A DNA stretch of 64,000 bases. Origin: Mesonia oceanica. Lineage in GTDB: Bacteria > Bacteroidota > Bacteroidia > Flavobacteriales > Flavobacteriaceae. How positions within the stretch are numbered: the first letter of the stretch is position 1; each line of letters opens with the position of its first letter. Under the pieces are notes generated by a model. The model was not told the origin of the DNA. It ran no database searches and was given only the letters and a program-made list of their open reading frames with translations. This document shows, piece by piece, positions 53,039-63,029 of this stretch. Where the stretch lies: positions 62,001-126,000 of the forward strand of contig NZ_CABVMM010000002.1 in assembly GCF_902499555.1 (NCBI RefSeq), written 5' to 3'. The translations under genes were made by a program, and so were the position numbers.

Positions 53039-53099
53039 TGATTTGTTTTAATTGCTTACAACGGTATTTTGTAAAAATAATTTGGATTGTTTAAAAACT

Positions 53100-53165
53100 A
53101 AGATAGCTAAAATTACCGACTTTTATGCTTGCGCGGTTGTGTCCGCAGGACACAAAACCTTAATA
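53100..53165 (-). repeat. Recurring intergenic element with TGTCC/GGACA hairpin (copy 2)
   Basis: The minus strand carries a perfect TGTCC-TGC-GGACA stem followed by ACCGCGCAAGCATAAAAG and TTTTAGCTATCTTAG, matching copy 1 almost base for base. It sits between two unrelated single-gene units. Confidence 0.8.
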
Positions 53166-53195
53166 GGAATAAGGATATGTAGTTGCTAGTAGTTT

Positions 53196-53924
53196 TTATT
53201 TATTCAAAAGATTTTTTATTTTTTCTGTTGTAAAATTATTTTGTTCTATCTCAGAGGCATATTTGTCAATGTTTAGTCCAAAATTAAATCTTAATTCAAA
53301 ATTTTCTCCTGTTGGTTGAGTCAAGTTTATGAAGAAAAGTCCAGCATCATTTTCCAGTTTATCGTCTTTGTTAATATCAAAAATTGAATCAACAGCAGGG
53401 TCGTTTGAATTCCTCAATATCGTGTTTGGACTTTTTACATTTCTAGAGTCGTCCTCGATTATGACACCAAGATATGTTTTAAAATAATTGAATTTACGCA
53501 GTTTCTTTATTTGAGAAAATCCTTTTTTTCGAGTTGTGACAAGTTTATTAGTTTTTACTGAATTGTCTTGAAGTGTGCTAACTTTAATTCTTTTAAACTC
53601 TATTATAACAGTTTGCTCAATATTGTTTTTTGGAATTAAAACAGCATCTATATCTCCAATTATTTTTTGTTCTTGTTTGTTTAATAGAGGTTCTTTAACC
53701 TCTAATTTATAATCAATATCTTGAAAATTTAAATCACAGATTTGTTCCGTTATAACATATCGGAGTTCATTTTGGGCAAAAATCCATTTGACTATTTCTT
53801 GCTCTGTTAAGTCGGTTACACTTGATTCATTCTTATTAGACTCATTAAAAAGTTTTACTTCATTTCCAGTAATTGGAACGGTATGTGAAACAACAGTTCT
53901 AAAAACTCTTAAATCTTCGTTCAT
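53196..53924 (-). CDS. Putative PD-(D/E)XK-fold protein
   Basis: The 242-aa protein contains IIGDIDAVLIPKNNIEQTVI followed by IEFKRIK: an acidic residue at the first strand and an E-x-K at the next, in the spacing of restriction-endonuclease-like PD-(D/E)XK domains (residues ~88-115). The rest is mixed alpha/beta with no recognised motif. It is a stand-alone gene next to the Gabija pair, with a recurring element about 30 bases past its stop. A nuclease role in defence is inferred. Confidence 0.5.
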   Translation of the reverse strand: MNEDLRVFRTVVSHTVPITGNEVKLFNESNKNESSVTDLTEQEIVKWIFAQNELRYVITEQICDLNFQDIDYKLEVKEPLLNKQEQKIIGDIDAVLIPKNNIEQTVIIEFKRIKVSTLQDNSVKTNKLVTTRKKGFSQIKKLRKFNYFKTYLGVIIEDDSRNVKSPNTILRNSNDPAVDSIFDINKDDKLENDAGLFFINLTQPTGENFELRFNFGLNIDKYASEIEQNNFTTEKIKNLLNK

Positions 53925-54042
53925 TGTCTTCTTATTAAATTACAGGCAAAGTATTATATACAACCAAATATAACCCTTCCCACTAATAAACCCTAAAAAC
54001 CAAATAACATATCAATAATAGTTATCTCTCCAAAAAATAATC

Positions 54043-56157
54043 CTACTTCTTTTCTTTCTCCATCACGCTTAAGGCTAACCTAATTTTAAAATAGGGGAGT
54101 TGTTCTTGAAAATGTTCAAAATAAGGTTTTAAGCCTTCGGGGTGTTGCAGTTCTTGTTGGGCTTGTTGTACTTGTTCAATTTCTTGTTGACTTACAAAAT
54201 CGTGGATGTTGATGTCCTTTCCATCCATATACAGCTTAGCGATATGCGAATAAATCGTGGTGACGGCCAATTCCCGTTTTTTCGAAATTTCTTCTACGCT
54301 TAAGCCTTGTTGGTATAATTCATAGGTCGTTAAATGCGTATTCGCTTTTTTGCGTTTCTTTTTATGGAACTTTCTAATTTCGTTCATAAACACATCGCCA
54401 TAGACTTCCAGTTTACGTTCACCCACCCCGCTAATCCTTTTAAATTCTTCATCGGTTTGGGGGCGTTCGCGTTCAATTTCTTTTAGCGTAGCATCGTTAA
54501 ACACCAAATAAGCGGGGATATCTTCTTCTTGGGCAATTTCGTACCGTAGCTTTCGTAAACGTTCAAATAGACTGTTGCCGGAAGCTTTTTTGGGAGTAGT
54601 TTTTCGGGCGGTTTCTTTTTTCTCCTGTACACTTTGGGGTCGGGTAAGCCAGACTTGTTGCTTTTCAAACAACACCTTCTTGGCCAATTGGGTTAAGTGT
54701 AGCGCATTTTGTTGATGAAAAGCAATTTCACAATAGCCTTGATTAATCAGTTGGGTTAAGTAATGCTGCCAGTCGCGCCAAGCAATGTCACTGCCTATGC
54801 CGTAGGTTTTTAATTGCTGCAGGTTTTTCCCCAGGATGTTCTGGTTTTGCGCGCCCCGTAAGACATCGATTACCACCCCGGAAGGCTCGGTTCCTTTTAA
54901 ACGGGCAATACAGGAAAGTAGTTTTTGGGCGATGACGGTTCCGTCAAAAAACTTAGGCGGATTTTCACAGACATCGCAATTTCCGCAGTTTTCTTCTAAG
55001 TATTCCCCAAAATAACTGAGTAAAATTTTTCTTCGGCAATCGGTGGCTTCGGCAAATTCTTTCATGCGTTCCAACTTCGCATTTTGCAAGTCTTCATTAC
55101 TCGCTCCTTCGGTAAATCGACGTAGTTGGATCACATCAGCATAGGTATGAAACAAAAGCGCGAAGGAGGGAAGTCCGTCCCTTCCCGCACGGCCAATTTC
55201 CTGATAGTAGCCTTCAATGTTTTTGGGCATGTTGTAATGAATCACAAAACGTACATTCGATTTATCGATGCCCATCCCAAAGGCTACCGTTGCGCAGACA
55301 ATTTTCTTTTTATCAAAAATAAAATCTTCTTGTACTTGGCTTCGGTCTTCGTGGCTTAATCCCGCATGATAGGCGGAAGCTTCAATTCCTTTCTGTTGAA
55401 GTTTTTCGGCTAGATTTTCGGTTCCTTTTCGGCTTAAACAATAAATAATTCCGGACTCATCGGGTCTTTTTTCAATAAACCGAATGATTTGTGCCACCCG
55501 ATTTTCAGCCGGACGAACTTCTAATTTAATGTTTGCCCGATCAAAGGAACTAATAAATTGTTGCGCATGGGGAATGTTTAATTGCTCGACAATGTCTTGT
55601 CGGGTCGCTTTATCTGCCGTGGCGGTTAACGCAATAATCGGCGTGTTGGGGAGCGAACGTTTTAAAAAACCCAATTGCTGGTAACTGGGCCTAAAATCGT
55701 GTCCCCAAGAAGAAATACAATGCGCTTCATCGATGGCAATACAGCTAATGTAGGTTTCTTTTAAAATATCGTTGAGTGCCGATAGGCTTTCCGGAGCTAC
55801 GTATAAAAGTTTTAAGGTACCTTGTGCGACCTTTTCAAAAATTTCCTGTTGCTCTTCCGGCTCTTGACTGCTATTAAAAAAATCGGCTTCCACGCCATTG
55901 GCTTTTAATCCGTCCACTTGGTCTTTCATTAAGGCGATTAACGGCGAAATCACCAAGGTAACTCCCTCCAGTAGTAAAGCCGGTAATTGGTAACAAATCG
56001 ATTTTCCGCCACCCGTAGGCATAATCACCAAGGTATCTTTTTTTGCTAACACATTCGAAATAATGGCTTCTTGTTTCGGCCGGAATTCATCGTAACCAAA
56101 GTATTTTTTAAGCGTAGGATAGAGGTGTTCTTTTAAAATTGCTTCAGCCATAGTCAA
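54043..56157 (-). CDS. recQ: ATP-dependent DNA helicase RecQ
   Basis: The 704-aa protein has the complete RecQ layout: Walker A PTGGGKS, DEAH box IDEAHCISSWGHDFRPSY, the zinc cysteines (CRRKILLSYFGE, NCGNCDVC), an RQC winged helix (~residues 410-500), an HRDC domain (~530-600) and a C-terminal HTH (GLSVEEISKKRELAVTTIYS). It unwinds DNA with 3'-5' polarity in repair and recombination. It is a core chromosomal gene that bounds the accessory region on the left and the exopolysaccharide operon on the right. Confidence 0.97.
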   Translation of the reverse strand: MTMAEAILKEHLYPTLKKYFGYDEFRPKQEAIISNVLAKKDTLVIMPTGGGKSICYQLPALLLEGVTLVISPLIALMKDQVDGLKANGVEADFFNSSQEPEEQQEIFEKVAQGTLKLLYVAPESLSALNDILKETYISCIAIDEAHCISSWGHDFRPSYQQLGFLKRSLPNTPIIALTATADKATRQDIVEQLNIPHAQQFISSFDRANIKLEVRPAENRVAQIIRFIEKRPDESGIIYCLSRKGTENLAEKLQQKGIEASAYHAGLSHEDRSQVQEDFIFDKKKIVCATVAFGMGIDKSNVRFVIHYNMPKNIEGYYQEIGRAGRDGLPSFALLFHTYADVIQLRRFTEGASNEDLQNAKLERMKEFAEATDCRRKILLSYFGEYLEENCGNCDVCENPPKFFDGTVIAQKLLSCIARLKGTEPSGVVIDVLRGAQNQNILGKNLQQLKTYGIGSDIAWRDWQHYLTQLINQGYCEIAFHQQNALHLTQLAKKVLFEKQQVWLTRPQSVQEKKETARKTTPKKASGNSLFERLRKLRYEIAQEEDIPAYLVFNDATLKEIERERPQTDEEFKRISGVGERKLEVYGDVFMNEIRKFHKKKRKKANTHLTTYELYQQGLSVEEISKKRELAVTTIYSHIAKLYMDGKDINIHDFVSQQEIEQVQQAQQELQHPEGLKPYFEHFQEQLPYFKIRLALSVMEKEKK

Positions 56158-56205
56158 GAAAATTACGAATTACAAAAGTAGATAAAACCAAAGGAGCACG
56201 AAAAC

Positions 56206-59200
56206 TTAATCGTAATTTAGGTAATATTTTAAACCGAGCTGAAAACTGTTTGAATAAAAATTTTCAAGGGTAAAAAATTCTGCATTAGCATTCACAAATA
56301 GGGAATCAAAAACAGGCATGCTCAACGTAGCTCGATATCGTTGAAAACTACCTGAAAACGTATCTAAAAACATCGCTGCGCCAATACCAACATCAATTTG
56401 TTGAGCATCGTTTTTAATATTATAAGAAACCCCTAAACCGCCATATAATCGCTCTTTTGCTGACCAATACGGGTAACCTTGCTCTAAATTTGTATTCCCC
56501 AATAATCCTGAACCTTCTAGGTAAGGGTTAAAACTACTCGTTTTTGTAAGTGTAAGGTTATAGGAAAGCTTAGTTAAAATCATCGCATCGATTACATTTT
56601 TATCGTCATAATGATTGGCTTCGAGACTACCAATAGCATTCCAATTAGAATTAATTTTCCATTCTTCATACACGTTAACTTGCGTTTGGTAGATACCTAA
56701 ACTATATGCCGGCCCGGTAATCGCAGGACGATAAAATAGCTGTAAAGAACTAAAAAAACTGTCTTTAGAGATAGAAGCTCCTACTCTTAAATGATAAAAT
56801 ACACGTTGATCTCGATCAAATTCGACCCTAGCCTTAGCGACGTAATTAATTTTCTCTTGTCGTTCTTTAGTTTTAAAACCATAGCGAATTCCGTACAGAT
56901 AATGATTTCTGTTGACGGAAGAAGTATCGATATTTAGTGCATAAGCATTGTATTTCGTAAGACCAAACGTATGTGTATGAAGTTTTTTGTCTCGAACACC
57001 ATAAGCTAATATATTGGTAAAAGAAGTAGGCTTAAGCAAATCACTAATTAATTCTGAGTTGGTTTCTATAAAATCGTTTTGCTGAATTCGTCTTTTCTTT
57101 TCAATCTTTTTTCGAACTTCCGGTAAAAAGAAATCAGGTTCAACTTCGAGTAATGCAAACTGGTTTTTTTCAGGAATAGTAAGCACTTCTTTATTTAACT
57201 CAACTTGTAATTGTGTTTTTTCAGGTGAATCTTTTAAGATGGAAGCTAACTTCCAAGATTTATCAAATTGGTTGGCATACAAGTATAATTGTGCCATCGT
57301 TGCTTTTACTTCGCTATCTTCCGGATTTTTTTCGATATAACTAAGATATTCGGAGGCTAACTTTTCTAGATCTCCCAATTCATAAAGCCACTGTAAGCGA
57401 TCTTTTTCAGGGAAATTTTGTACACATTCAGACCATTGTAAGGCTTTTCTAAAACTACCTTGATCAGCAAAAGCATAAGCTAAATCTGTGGCTTGGCTTT
57501 GTAATTTTTTATTTTCGCAAGGGGTTAAATTAATGACTTCTTTTAAAGCATAGGGCGCATTTTTTTGCAATAAATACGCAATATAACGCGGGAAGTTTTG
57601 CTGTTTTAAAAACATAAACTCTCCATTTTCTAAACGCCACTCAGTTACTTCTTCTTGATTAATAGTTGGTGTACAATGGCTCCAAGCAATCGCTTTTTCT
57701 AAATCGTTCTTTTCTTTGTAAAACCAAGCTATCGACTCACTTAAACGATTATTTAAGTTCCCACAAGCTTCTATATTATTGAAAACTTTTAATGCCAATG
57801 CAGGATGCTTATCTATTAAACCGTATAGGTATTCTTCCTGAGTTTGTTCGTCGGTAGTAGCTTCAATAATATCGACAATTTCTTCTGCGCTAATTGTGAT
57901 TTCGTCAAGATTTGTTTCTTCGTTAAACTCAATTAAATACTTCAGCTTTAATTCGACTTGCTCATCAATAAATTCAGCTTGTCGCAACATCCAACGTTGA
58001 CGAGTGTCTGCATCGGAATAATCACTGTTTTTAGTAAACAGAAGTGATAAATTCACCAAATTTCGAGAAGGATTCTCCTGAAATGAATGCTCTAGTAATG
58101 GCCAAATTTCAAATTCTCGATTTTCCCAACCTAAATATTGATAAAGAGCTAACCAATCTTTTTGACTTAAGCCTGATTTTTTTTGCTGAAGAAGTAATGT
58201 TTCAATTCTTGCCTCTACCGGAAGATCTGGGGACTCATCAATAAACTCTTCGTGATTATCGAGGTAATTTTCGTAAGAGGCTAAGATTTGTTGAAAATCT
58301 ATTGGCGTTGATTTTTTTTGATAATTTGGTAATGTTAATTGATCTGATTTTGTTTTAATATTGAATAAACTCCCTAGTAAAAAATCTCTTTTAGAATAGG
58401 GAATATTTTTATGGGTTAGATAGGCTTCAATTTTAGTAGTTTCTGCCTCCGGGAAATAAATAAACCAATAATTTTCAGTTAGCTGAAGGCTCGTTTTTAA
58501 TTGAATACTGTCTGGTGTAAAGTTATAACTCACCTTGCTTTTTCTCCAGTTCTCGGTATGTTTAGCGGCATCGACTACTTTTTGATAACGAATAAAAGGA
58601 TAGATTTTTCTAGTTTTTTCAAGGTAATTTTTAAACAACGGAAGAAAGCCTAATTCTCCATTTTTAGAAGTTCGCCAACCTAGACGTTTAGTGTTTCGAT
58701 AGGCATAACTTCCGTGGCTGGTATTTTTATCGCTTGGTACTTGATATACATCGTCGGGATGAATAAAATGAGACCAAATACCGGTGTATAAGTAAAGAGA
58801 ATGTTGATTAAATTCTTCTTCAGCATTTATATCATAACCAGAACTTATTCGGGGGAAATTAAAGAAATGATGGTTATAAGGTTCCGGGTCAAACTCTCGA
58901 CCACCACCATCTTCAAATTCACCAATATATAAGCTACAATTATAACGAATACTGGGGATGGCTTTCTCTAAAGCAGAAAAACCAATACTATCAATGTCAT
59001 TTGAAGGGGGGACATAAGTTCTTGGTAATTTTCCGTAGTTGGAATAGATCCATTTTTTTTCTACAGATTCTAGGGAAAGAATCATAAAATCTTCGTTAGG
59101 CCAATCGCTTGCTATCAAAGAAACATGGTTGTAACCGTGCAAACCAATTTCTTGATGTTCTTTTAAAGCCAAGCTCATTAAATAAGCGGGCACATCATTG

Positions 59201-60210
59201 GTATGTTCTTTTAAGGTAGAAGAATGATGATCCCATTCTTTAAACAAAAATGGTGGCTGGGTAATATTTCTATAATCAAAACAAGGATAGGTAGAGTAGA
59301 CAATATTTTCATCCCGCGCAAGCTTAATCATATCTGGCCACCATACATTGGTATAGAATTGCGCTTGCGATAAATTCATTTCTGTTTGTATGGTTTCGGC
59401 ATAAACATCGTAAAGTGGCGCAGGAAAATCGTCTAAAAAAATACTAGAAACATTAGCAATAGAATAAGGAATATGAGGTAAACCTTGTAAGATCGAAGCA
59501 AAAAATAAACCGCGATCTTGCTTTTCTGCATATTGTGAAGAATTGAAAGCTATTATTTGGCCCTTTCCTAATTGATTGCGGATAATCGTAGGATATTCTG
59601 GATTATTATAAGCACTTGCCCAAATCTCAATTTCATCTTTAAAATTTTCTTGCTTGAGTCCAAAATGCCGAATTTTATTCTGAAACCTAGTATTTTTTAA
59701 TCCTGGCAACATATTAAGATGAAAACGATAACCAGTGGCAGTTTGATTAATACTGTAGTTAGCATCTGATTTTACCCCAGCAAGAAAACCAAATTTTTCA
59801 TCGCTAGAAAAACTGGGAAGAAAAAGCGTACCGCCTTGTGCGATAAACTTTAAAACTTGTTGATAAGATTGGTTGGTAAGTAAGCCAACGTCATAAATCG
59901 CTAGTACTTTAGTGGTAGAATCGATTTTAAAGTTTTGGTTAAATTTTTTTAGTGGTATTACCGAAAACGGAATTTTAGCATAATCTAAAGCTTTACGAAT
60001 ATGTAGGTTACAGTTTTTACTTTCTTCATTATCCGCATTTAAAATATATTGAACTAGGGGTTCTTGACTTTGTTCATCGAAACGCACACGTTGGGTGTTT
60101 TTTTGAAAACTACTTATATTTTCGGACTCGTCTTCACGACACGAGAACACGATCATCATGCAGAGCATAAAACTTACATATACGAATATTTTGCAGTAGG
60201 CTTGCTTCAT
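56206..60210 (-). CDS. DUF2194 deacetylase / TPR / outer-membrane barrel fusion lipoprotein, Pel-like
   Basis: The 1334-aa protein begins with a lipoprotein signal ending IVFSC. Residues ~240-420 carry a NodB-type polysaccharide deacetylase core: LDDFPAP for the catalytic Asp and LHGYNH for the H-x3-H-type metal motif. A helical TPR region spans ~650-1070 (for example LAYAFADQGSFRKALQWSEC). The last ~260 residues are amphipathic strands that look like an outer-membrane beta-barrel, ending in an aromatic LKYYLNYD. In P. aeruginosa Pel, deacetylase (PelA) and TPR-porin (PelB) are separate proteins. Here they appear fused. It would deacetylate and export a GalNAc-type polymer. It is adjacent to the upstream membrane-protein gene with no gap. 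Confidence 0.75.
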   Translation of the reverse strand: MKQAYCKIFVYVSFMLCMMIVFSCREDESENISSFQKNTQRVRFDEQSQEPLVQYILNADNEESKNCNLHIRKALDYAKIPFSVIPLKKFNQNFKIDSTTKVLAIYDVGLLTNQSYQQVLKFIAQGGTLFLPSFSSDEKFGFLAGVKSDANYSINQTATGYRFHLNMLPGLKNTRFQNKIRHFGLKQENFKDEIEIWASAYNNPEYPTIIRNQLGKGQIIAFNSSQYAEKQDRGLFFASILQGLPHIPYSIANVSSIFLDDFPAPLYDVYAETIQTEMNLSQAQFYTNVWWPDMIKLARDENIVYSTYPCFDYRNITQPPFLFKEWDHHSSTLKEHTNDVPAYLMSLALKEHQEIGLHGYNHVSLIASDWPNEDFMILSLESVEKKWIYSNYGKLPRTYVPPSNDIDSIGFSALEKAIPSIRYNCSLYIGEFEDGGGREFDPEPYNHHFFNFPRISSGYDINAEEEFNQHSLYLYTGIWSHFIHPDDVYQVPSDKNTSHGSYAYRNTKRLGWRTSKNGELGFLPLFKNYLEKTRKIYPFIRYQKVVDAAKHTENWRKSKVSYNFTPDSIQLKTSLQLTENYWFIYFPEAETTKIEAYLTHKNIPYSKRDFLLGSLFNIKTKSDQLTLPNYQKKSTPIDFQQILASYENYLDNHEEFIDESPDLPVEARIETLLLQQKKSGLSQKDWLALYQYLGWENREFEIWPLLEHSFQENPSRNLVNLSLLFTKNSDYSDADTRQRWMLRQAEFIDEQVELKLKYLIEFNEETNLDEITISAEEIVDIIEATTDEQTQEEYLYGLIDKHPALALKVFNNIEACGNLNNRLSESIAWFYKEKNDLEKAIAWSHCTPTINQEEVTEWRLENGEFMFLKQQNFPRYIAYLLQKNAPYALKEVINLTPCENKKLQSQATDLAYAFADQGSFRKALQWSECVQNFPEKDRLQWLYELGDLEKLASEYLSYIEKNPEDSEVKATMAQLYLYANQFDKSWKLASILKDSPEKTQLQVELNKEVLTIPEKNQFALLEVEPDFFLPEVRKKIEKKRRIQQNDFIETNSELISDLLKPTSFTNILAYGVRDKKLHTHTFGLTKYNAYALNIDTSSVNRNHYLYGIRYGFKTKERQEKINYVAKARVEFDRDQRVFYHLRVGASISKDSFFSSLQLFYRPAITGPAYSLGIYQTQVNVYEEWKINSNWNAIGSLEANHYDDKNVIDAMILTKLSYNLTLTKTSSFNPYLEGSGLLGNTNLEQGYPYWSAKERLYGGLGVSYNIKNDAQQIDVGIGAAMFLDTFSGSFQRYRATLSMPVFDSLFVNANAEFFTLENFYSNSFQLGLKYYLNYD

Positions 60211-62208
60211 CTAAAATAAAAGTTCGTTTATTTTGCTGGCATGAGGTTCATTTTCAATCTCATAAACTTTTACAAATTCACCATCAAAAAAGAGCGAAAT
60301 TTTTCTTCCCCGTTGTTGTAGAAGTTCAATAGTTTTTAAAGTTTTATCTTTTGTTTGAGTATCATTAAAATATTTTGCATTCAAGTTATCTTCATACATA
60401 AAAACAAAGGTGCTTTTGGGTAATATAAGCTCTGGATGAGCTTGTAAATAATGCGTTTTAGAACGATGAGAATGGTATAAAGAATCTTGTACTAAATAAT
60501 CGTTATTAAAATAGCTGTAATCTATAAAATAATGACTTTTTCTACTAAGGGCTACATTTTGATAAGTATTGGTCACCGCATAAGAAAAGGGGAGAAGGTT
60601 TTTATCTAATTTATCGTAGGCCTGTATAATTTGCTCTTTAATTTTATCTTGATGAAAAGGAACTTTTGAGAGCGGGTTTTGACTTAAAAATAAAATAATG
60701 ACTCCAAGGGTACTTACCGTAATCACAATTCTGTAGGGTAATCCAATTTTAAATTTTGGAGCCAAAAAAGCAATAAACCTTAATAAAACAAAAAAACTTA
60801 TTCCCAATAGAATAGGAATAAAGACGCTATACAATTGATTTAATAAATCGACATCTATAAACGAATCTCCAAAACTATTTAGCACCAAGAGGACATTGAT
60901 GTAAATAAGAAAAACCATAATCTGTAACCATTTTTTTCGATCTTTGATAAATAAGATCAAGGCAAAAAGCAAAGTAACTCCCCCTAAGATTTGATAATAG
61001 AATATTAATTGATTAATTGAAGTGATCAATTGCGGTGTATACGAATATATATTGAGCGAAAATAAATTAGAGGTATAAAAATCAAATAAACTTACATCTT
61101 TCACCACACTTGCTAGGTAATGGGTGATGAAAATAAAGAGCAAAGAGAGGTCGAAGGCAGCAAAGGATCTTAACAAATAAGGCTTATTATATTTAAAGGA
61201 AAATAATAACGACAGAAAGAGTAAGGGGAATAAAACAATGAAGGTCACAAATAAGTCCATAAAAAAGCAAGCCGTAAAAATAATCGTGATCCAAATAAAA
61301 TAGCTGCTTTTTTTCTTTCGTAAATACGTAGGGTTTAAAATAAAAATTACCGTAGGTAATGCTATAGTTAAGGCTAAAAAGCTAGGTTTATGTTGTACTA
61401 ATAAATTTAAATTAATGGGTAAAAAAGCATATAAAAATAAAAATGATAAGGCTGCAATTAAGCCCGGTATAAACTTGGTATGCGTAATTTTATAAATAAC
61501 CCAAAATATAATTACCGTTAAAAGAGAACTTTCTAACAAGCCAAAGGATTCGATGATAATAAGATCACTAATATCGGTTAAAGCACCATAAAAGTTCATA
61601 ATAGCATAATCGCCCATCATCGTCCCTTGATGAAAAAACCAATTTTGACTGCTTATATCTTTAATATTCTCTAAGCTATTGTACCAAGGTTCAGAAAGTG
61701 AAAAAGTATCGTATTCAAAAAAGAAATAACGAGATGAAAAAGCGACAATTGCCAAACCACAACCAATACCAATTTGCCAAAGCCGTTGTTTTTCCGAGAT
61801 AAATTCTTGATCGGTCTTTTTGCGATCTTCAATTTTTTTGAAATTTTCTTCACTGATGATCTTCTTGCGGTTCTCAAAACTTCTAATCGTATAAATAATA
61901 AGTCGACTTCTAATTTTTTTAAACTGAAATTGAAACGATTTACCTCGCTTTAAGTTGATAAACGAGAGTACGATAAAAAATACTAATAAGACCAAAATGG
62001 TCATTAAATCGTAAGCATTGATTTGCGTAAGAAAAAAGCTGACAATTACCAATACGCTGATAAGTATTACATACCTGGGAATAAAATAATCTAAACCAAC
62101 TTGATTGGAAAGCTTTAAAGTAACCAATCTATTTAATAGGTAAACAAACCCCAAAAAGACGACAAAACGTAAAGGTCCTAAAAATAGATCTAGATTTACA
62201 AACATCAA
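60211..62208 (-). CDS. Large GT-C-like polytopic membrane protein
   Basis: The 665-aa protein has about twelve hydrophobic helices and a ~130-residue soluble C-terminal end. The layout (many helices, periplasmic tail, with a DYAIMNFYGALTDISDL loop after an early helix) resembles GT-C-fold glycosyltransferases, which use lipid-linked sugars. The family is not identified for certain. It sits between the GH114-like and DUF2194-barrel genes with no gap on one side, so it belongs to the same operon, where it could polymerise or decorate the exported glycan. Confidence 0.6.
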   Translation of the reverse strand: MMFVNLDLFLGPLRFVVFLGFVYLLNRLVTLKLSNQVGLDYFIPRYVILISVLVIVSFFLTQINAYDLMTILVLLVFFIVLSFINLKRGKSFQFQFKKIRSRLIIYTIRSFENRKKIISEENFKKIEDRKKTDQEFISEKQRLWQIGIGCGLAIVAFSSRYFFFEYDTFSLSEPWYNSLENIKDISSQNWFFHQGTMMGDYAIMNFYGALTDISDLIIIESFGLLESSLLTVIIFWVIYKITHTKFIPGLIAALSFLFLYAFLPINLNLLVQHKPSFLALTIALPTVIFILNPTYLRKKKSSYFIWITIIFTACFFMDLFVTFIVLFPLLFLSLLFSFKYNKPYLLRSFAAFDLSLLFIFITHYLASVVKDVSLFDFYTSNLFSLNIYSYTPQLITSINQLIFYYQILGGVTLLFALILFIKDRKKWLQIMVFLIYINVLLVLNSFGDSFIDVDLLNQLYSVFIPILLGISFFVLLRFIAFLAPKFKIGLPYRIVITVSTLGVIILFLSQNPLSKVPFHQDKIKEQIIQAYDKLDKNLLPFSYAVTNTYQNVALSRKSHYFIDYSYFNNDYLVQDSLYHSHRSKTHYLQAHPELILPKSTFVFMYEDNLNAKYFNDTQTKDKTLKTIELLQQRGRKISLFFDGEFVKVYEIENEPHASKINELLF

Positions 62209-62222
62209 TGGGGGGATAAGTT

Positions 62223-63029
62223 CTAATTAAATACCGGAATTTTTTGTAGTTTTATTTGTCCTATAAAATAAGACCAACCACTTGGTTTTATACGATCTAA
62301 AACTTTATCTCGAAGACGATGTGTATCTGCATATTCGATTAAAATAATAGGTACATCATATTCTTCTTCAATAGCTTTTAAATGCTGTACTTGCTCTTCA
62401 AATTCTTTTTTATTTCGAAGTCTGTAGTTATGGGTGGTAAAGTTATAATTAGTGGCTACAGATTCTATGGCAATCCCATCAATATAACGATGAGTGTCTT
62501 CAATAATAAACACTCCGGCGTTCTGTAATAAGTACATTTCGGGATAGCGTTCTTTCACTTTTGATAAGAAATTAACGAGTGCCGGTTTTTTTTCTGGAGT
62601 GGGACCATAAGGTCCGTAATTATCTACGTTATCTAAAAATAAACCATCTAAACCTTTGGTGATCATGGCTTCTTCAAATAAATCAAGAAGTTTATTAAAG
62701 GTTTGTTTATTTTCTAAATCGAGAATATAACTATCCCAGATTTCATTTTTGCCCAACGTAAATTCTTTTAAGCTATCGTAATAGGCGGCATCTTTATTTA
62801 CTTCACCTAAACTAATGTAACCTAAAACAGTTTCATTATTTTCTTTTAAAATTTGAATATCCTTCTTGGAGAAATGGAGGCCTTCTAAAACAACAACAGA
62901 GTAGTTTTTAATTTGTTCAGGATAAAAATCTCCATAGCAAAAAAGCACATCATTTTTTTGATCCTGAGCTTTAATCCCTGAACCCAACAGAAAACTAAAC
63001 ACCATCATCATAAGGTTAATACGCTGCAT
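62223..63029 (-). CDS. Endo-alpha-1,4-polygalactosaminidase-like hydrolase (GH114 / TM1410)
   Basis: The 268-aa protein has a signal peptide (cleavage after GIKAQ) and a TIM-barrel of the GH114/TM1410 family: VLGYISLGEVN, KGLDGLFLDNVDNYG and IDGIAIESV, which carry the acidic residues used in catalysis. PelA's hydrolase domain belongs to the same group and trims or releases the Pel polymer in the periplasm. It overlaps the PelG-like gene's end by 14 bases. Confidence 0.85.
   Translation of the reverse strand: MQRINLMMMVFSFLLGSGIKAQDQKNDVLFCYGDFYPEQIKNYSVVVLEGLHFSKKDIQILKENNETVLGYISLGEVNKDAAYYDSLKEFTLGKNEIWDSYILDLENKQTFNKLLDLFEEAMITKGLDGLFLDNVDNYGPYGPTPEKKPALVNFLSKVKERYPEMYLLQNAGVFIIEDTHRYIDGIAIESVATNYNFTTHNYRLRNKKEFEEQVQHLKAIEEEYDVPIILIEYADTHRLRDKVLDRIKPSGWSYFIGQIKLQKIPVFN

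Noticed and set aside
44768..53200. The region as a classical integron cassette array
   Set aside because: No IntI-type integrase is in the window and the element lacks proper GTTRRRY/RYYYAAC core sites; the nearest match (GTATAAC) has a purine where a pyrimidine is required.
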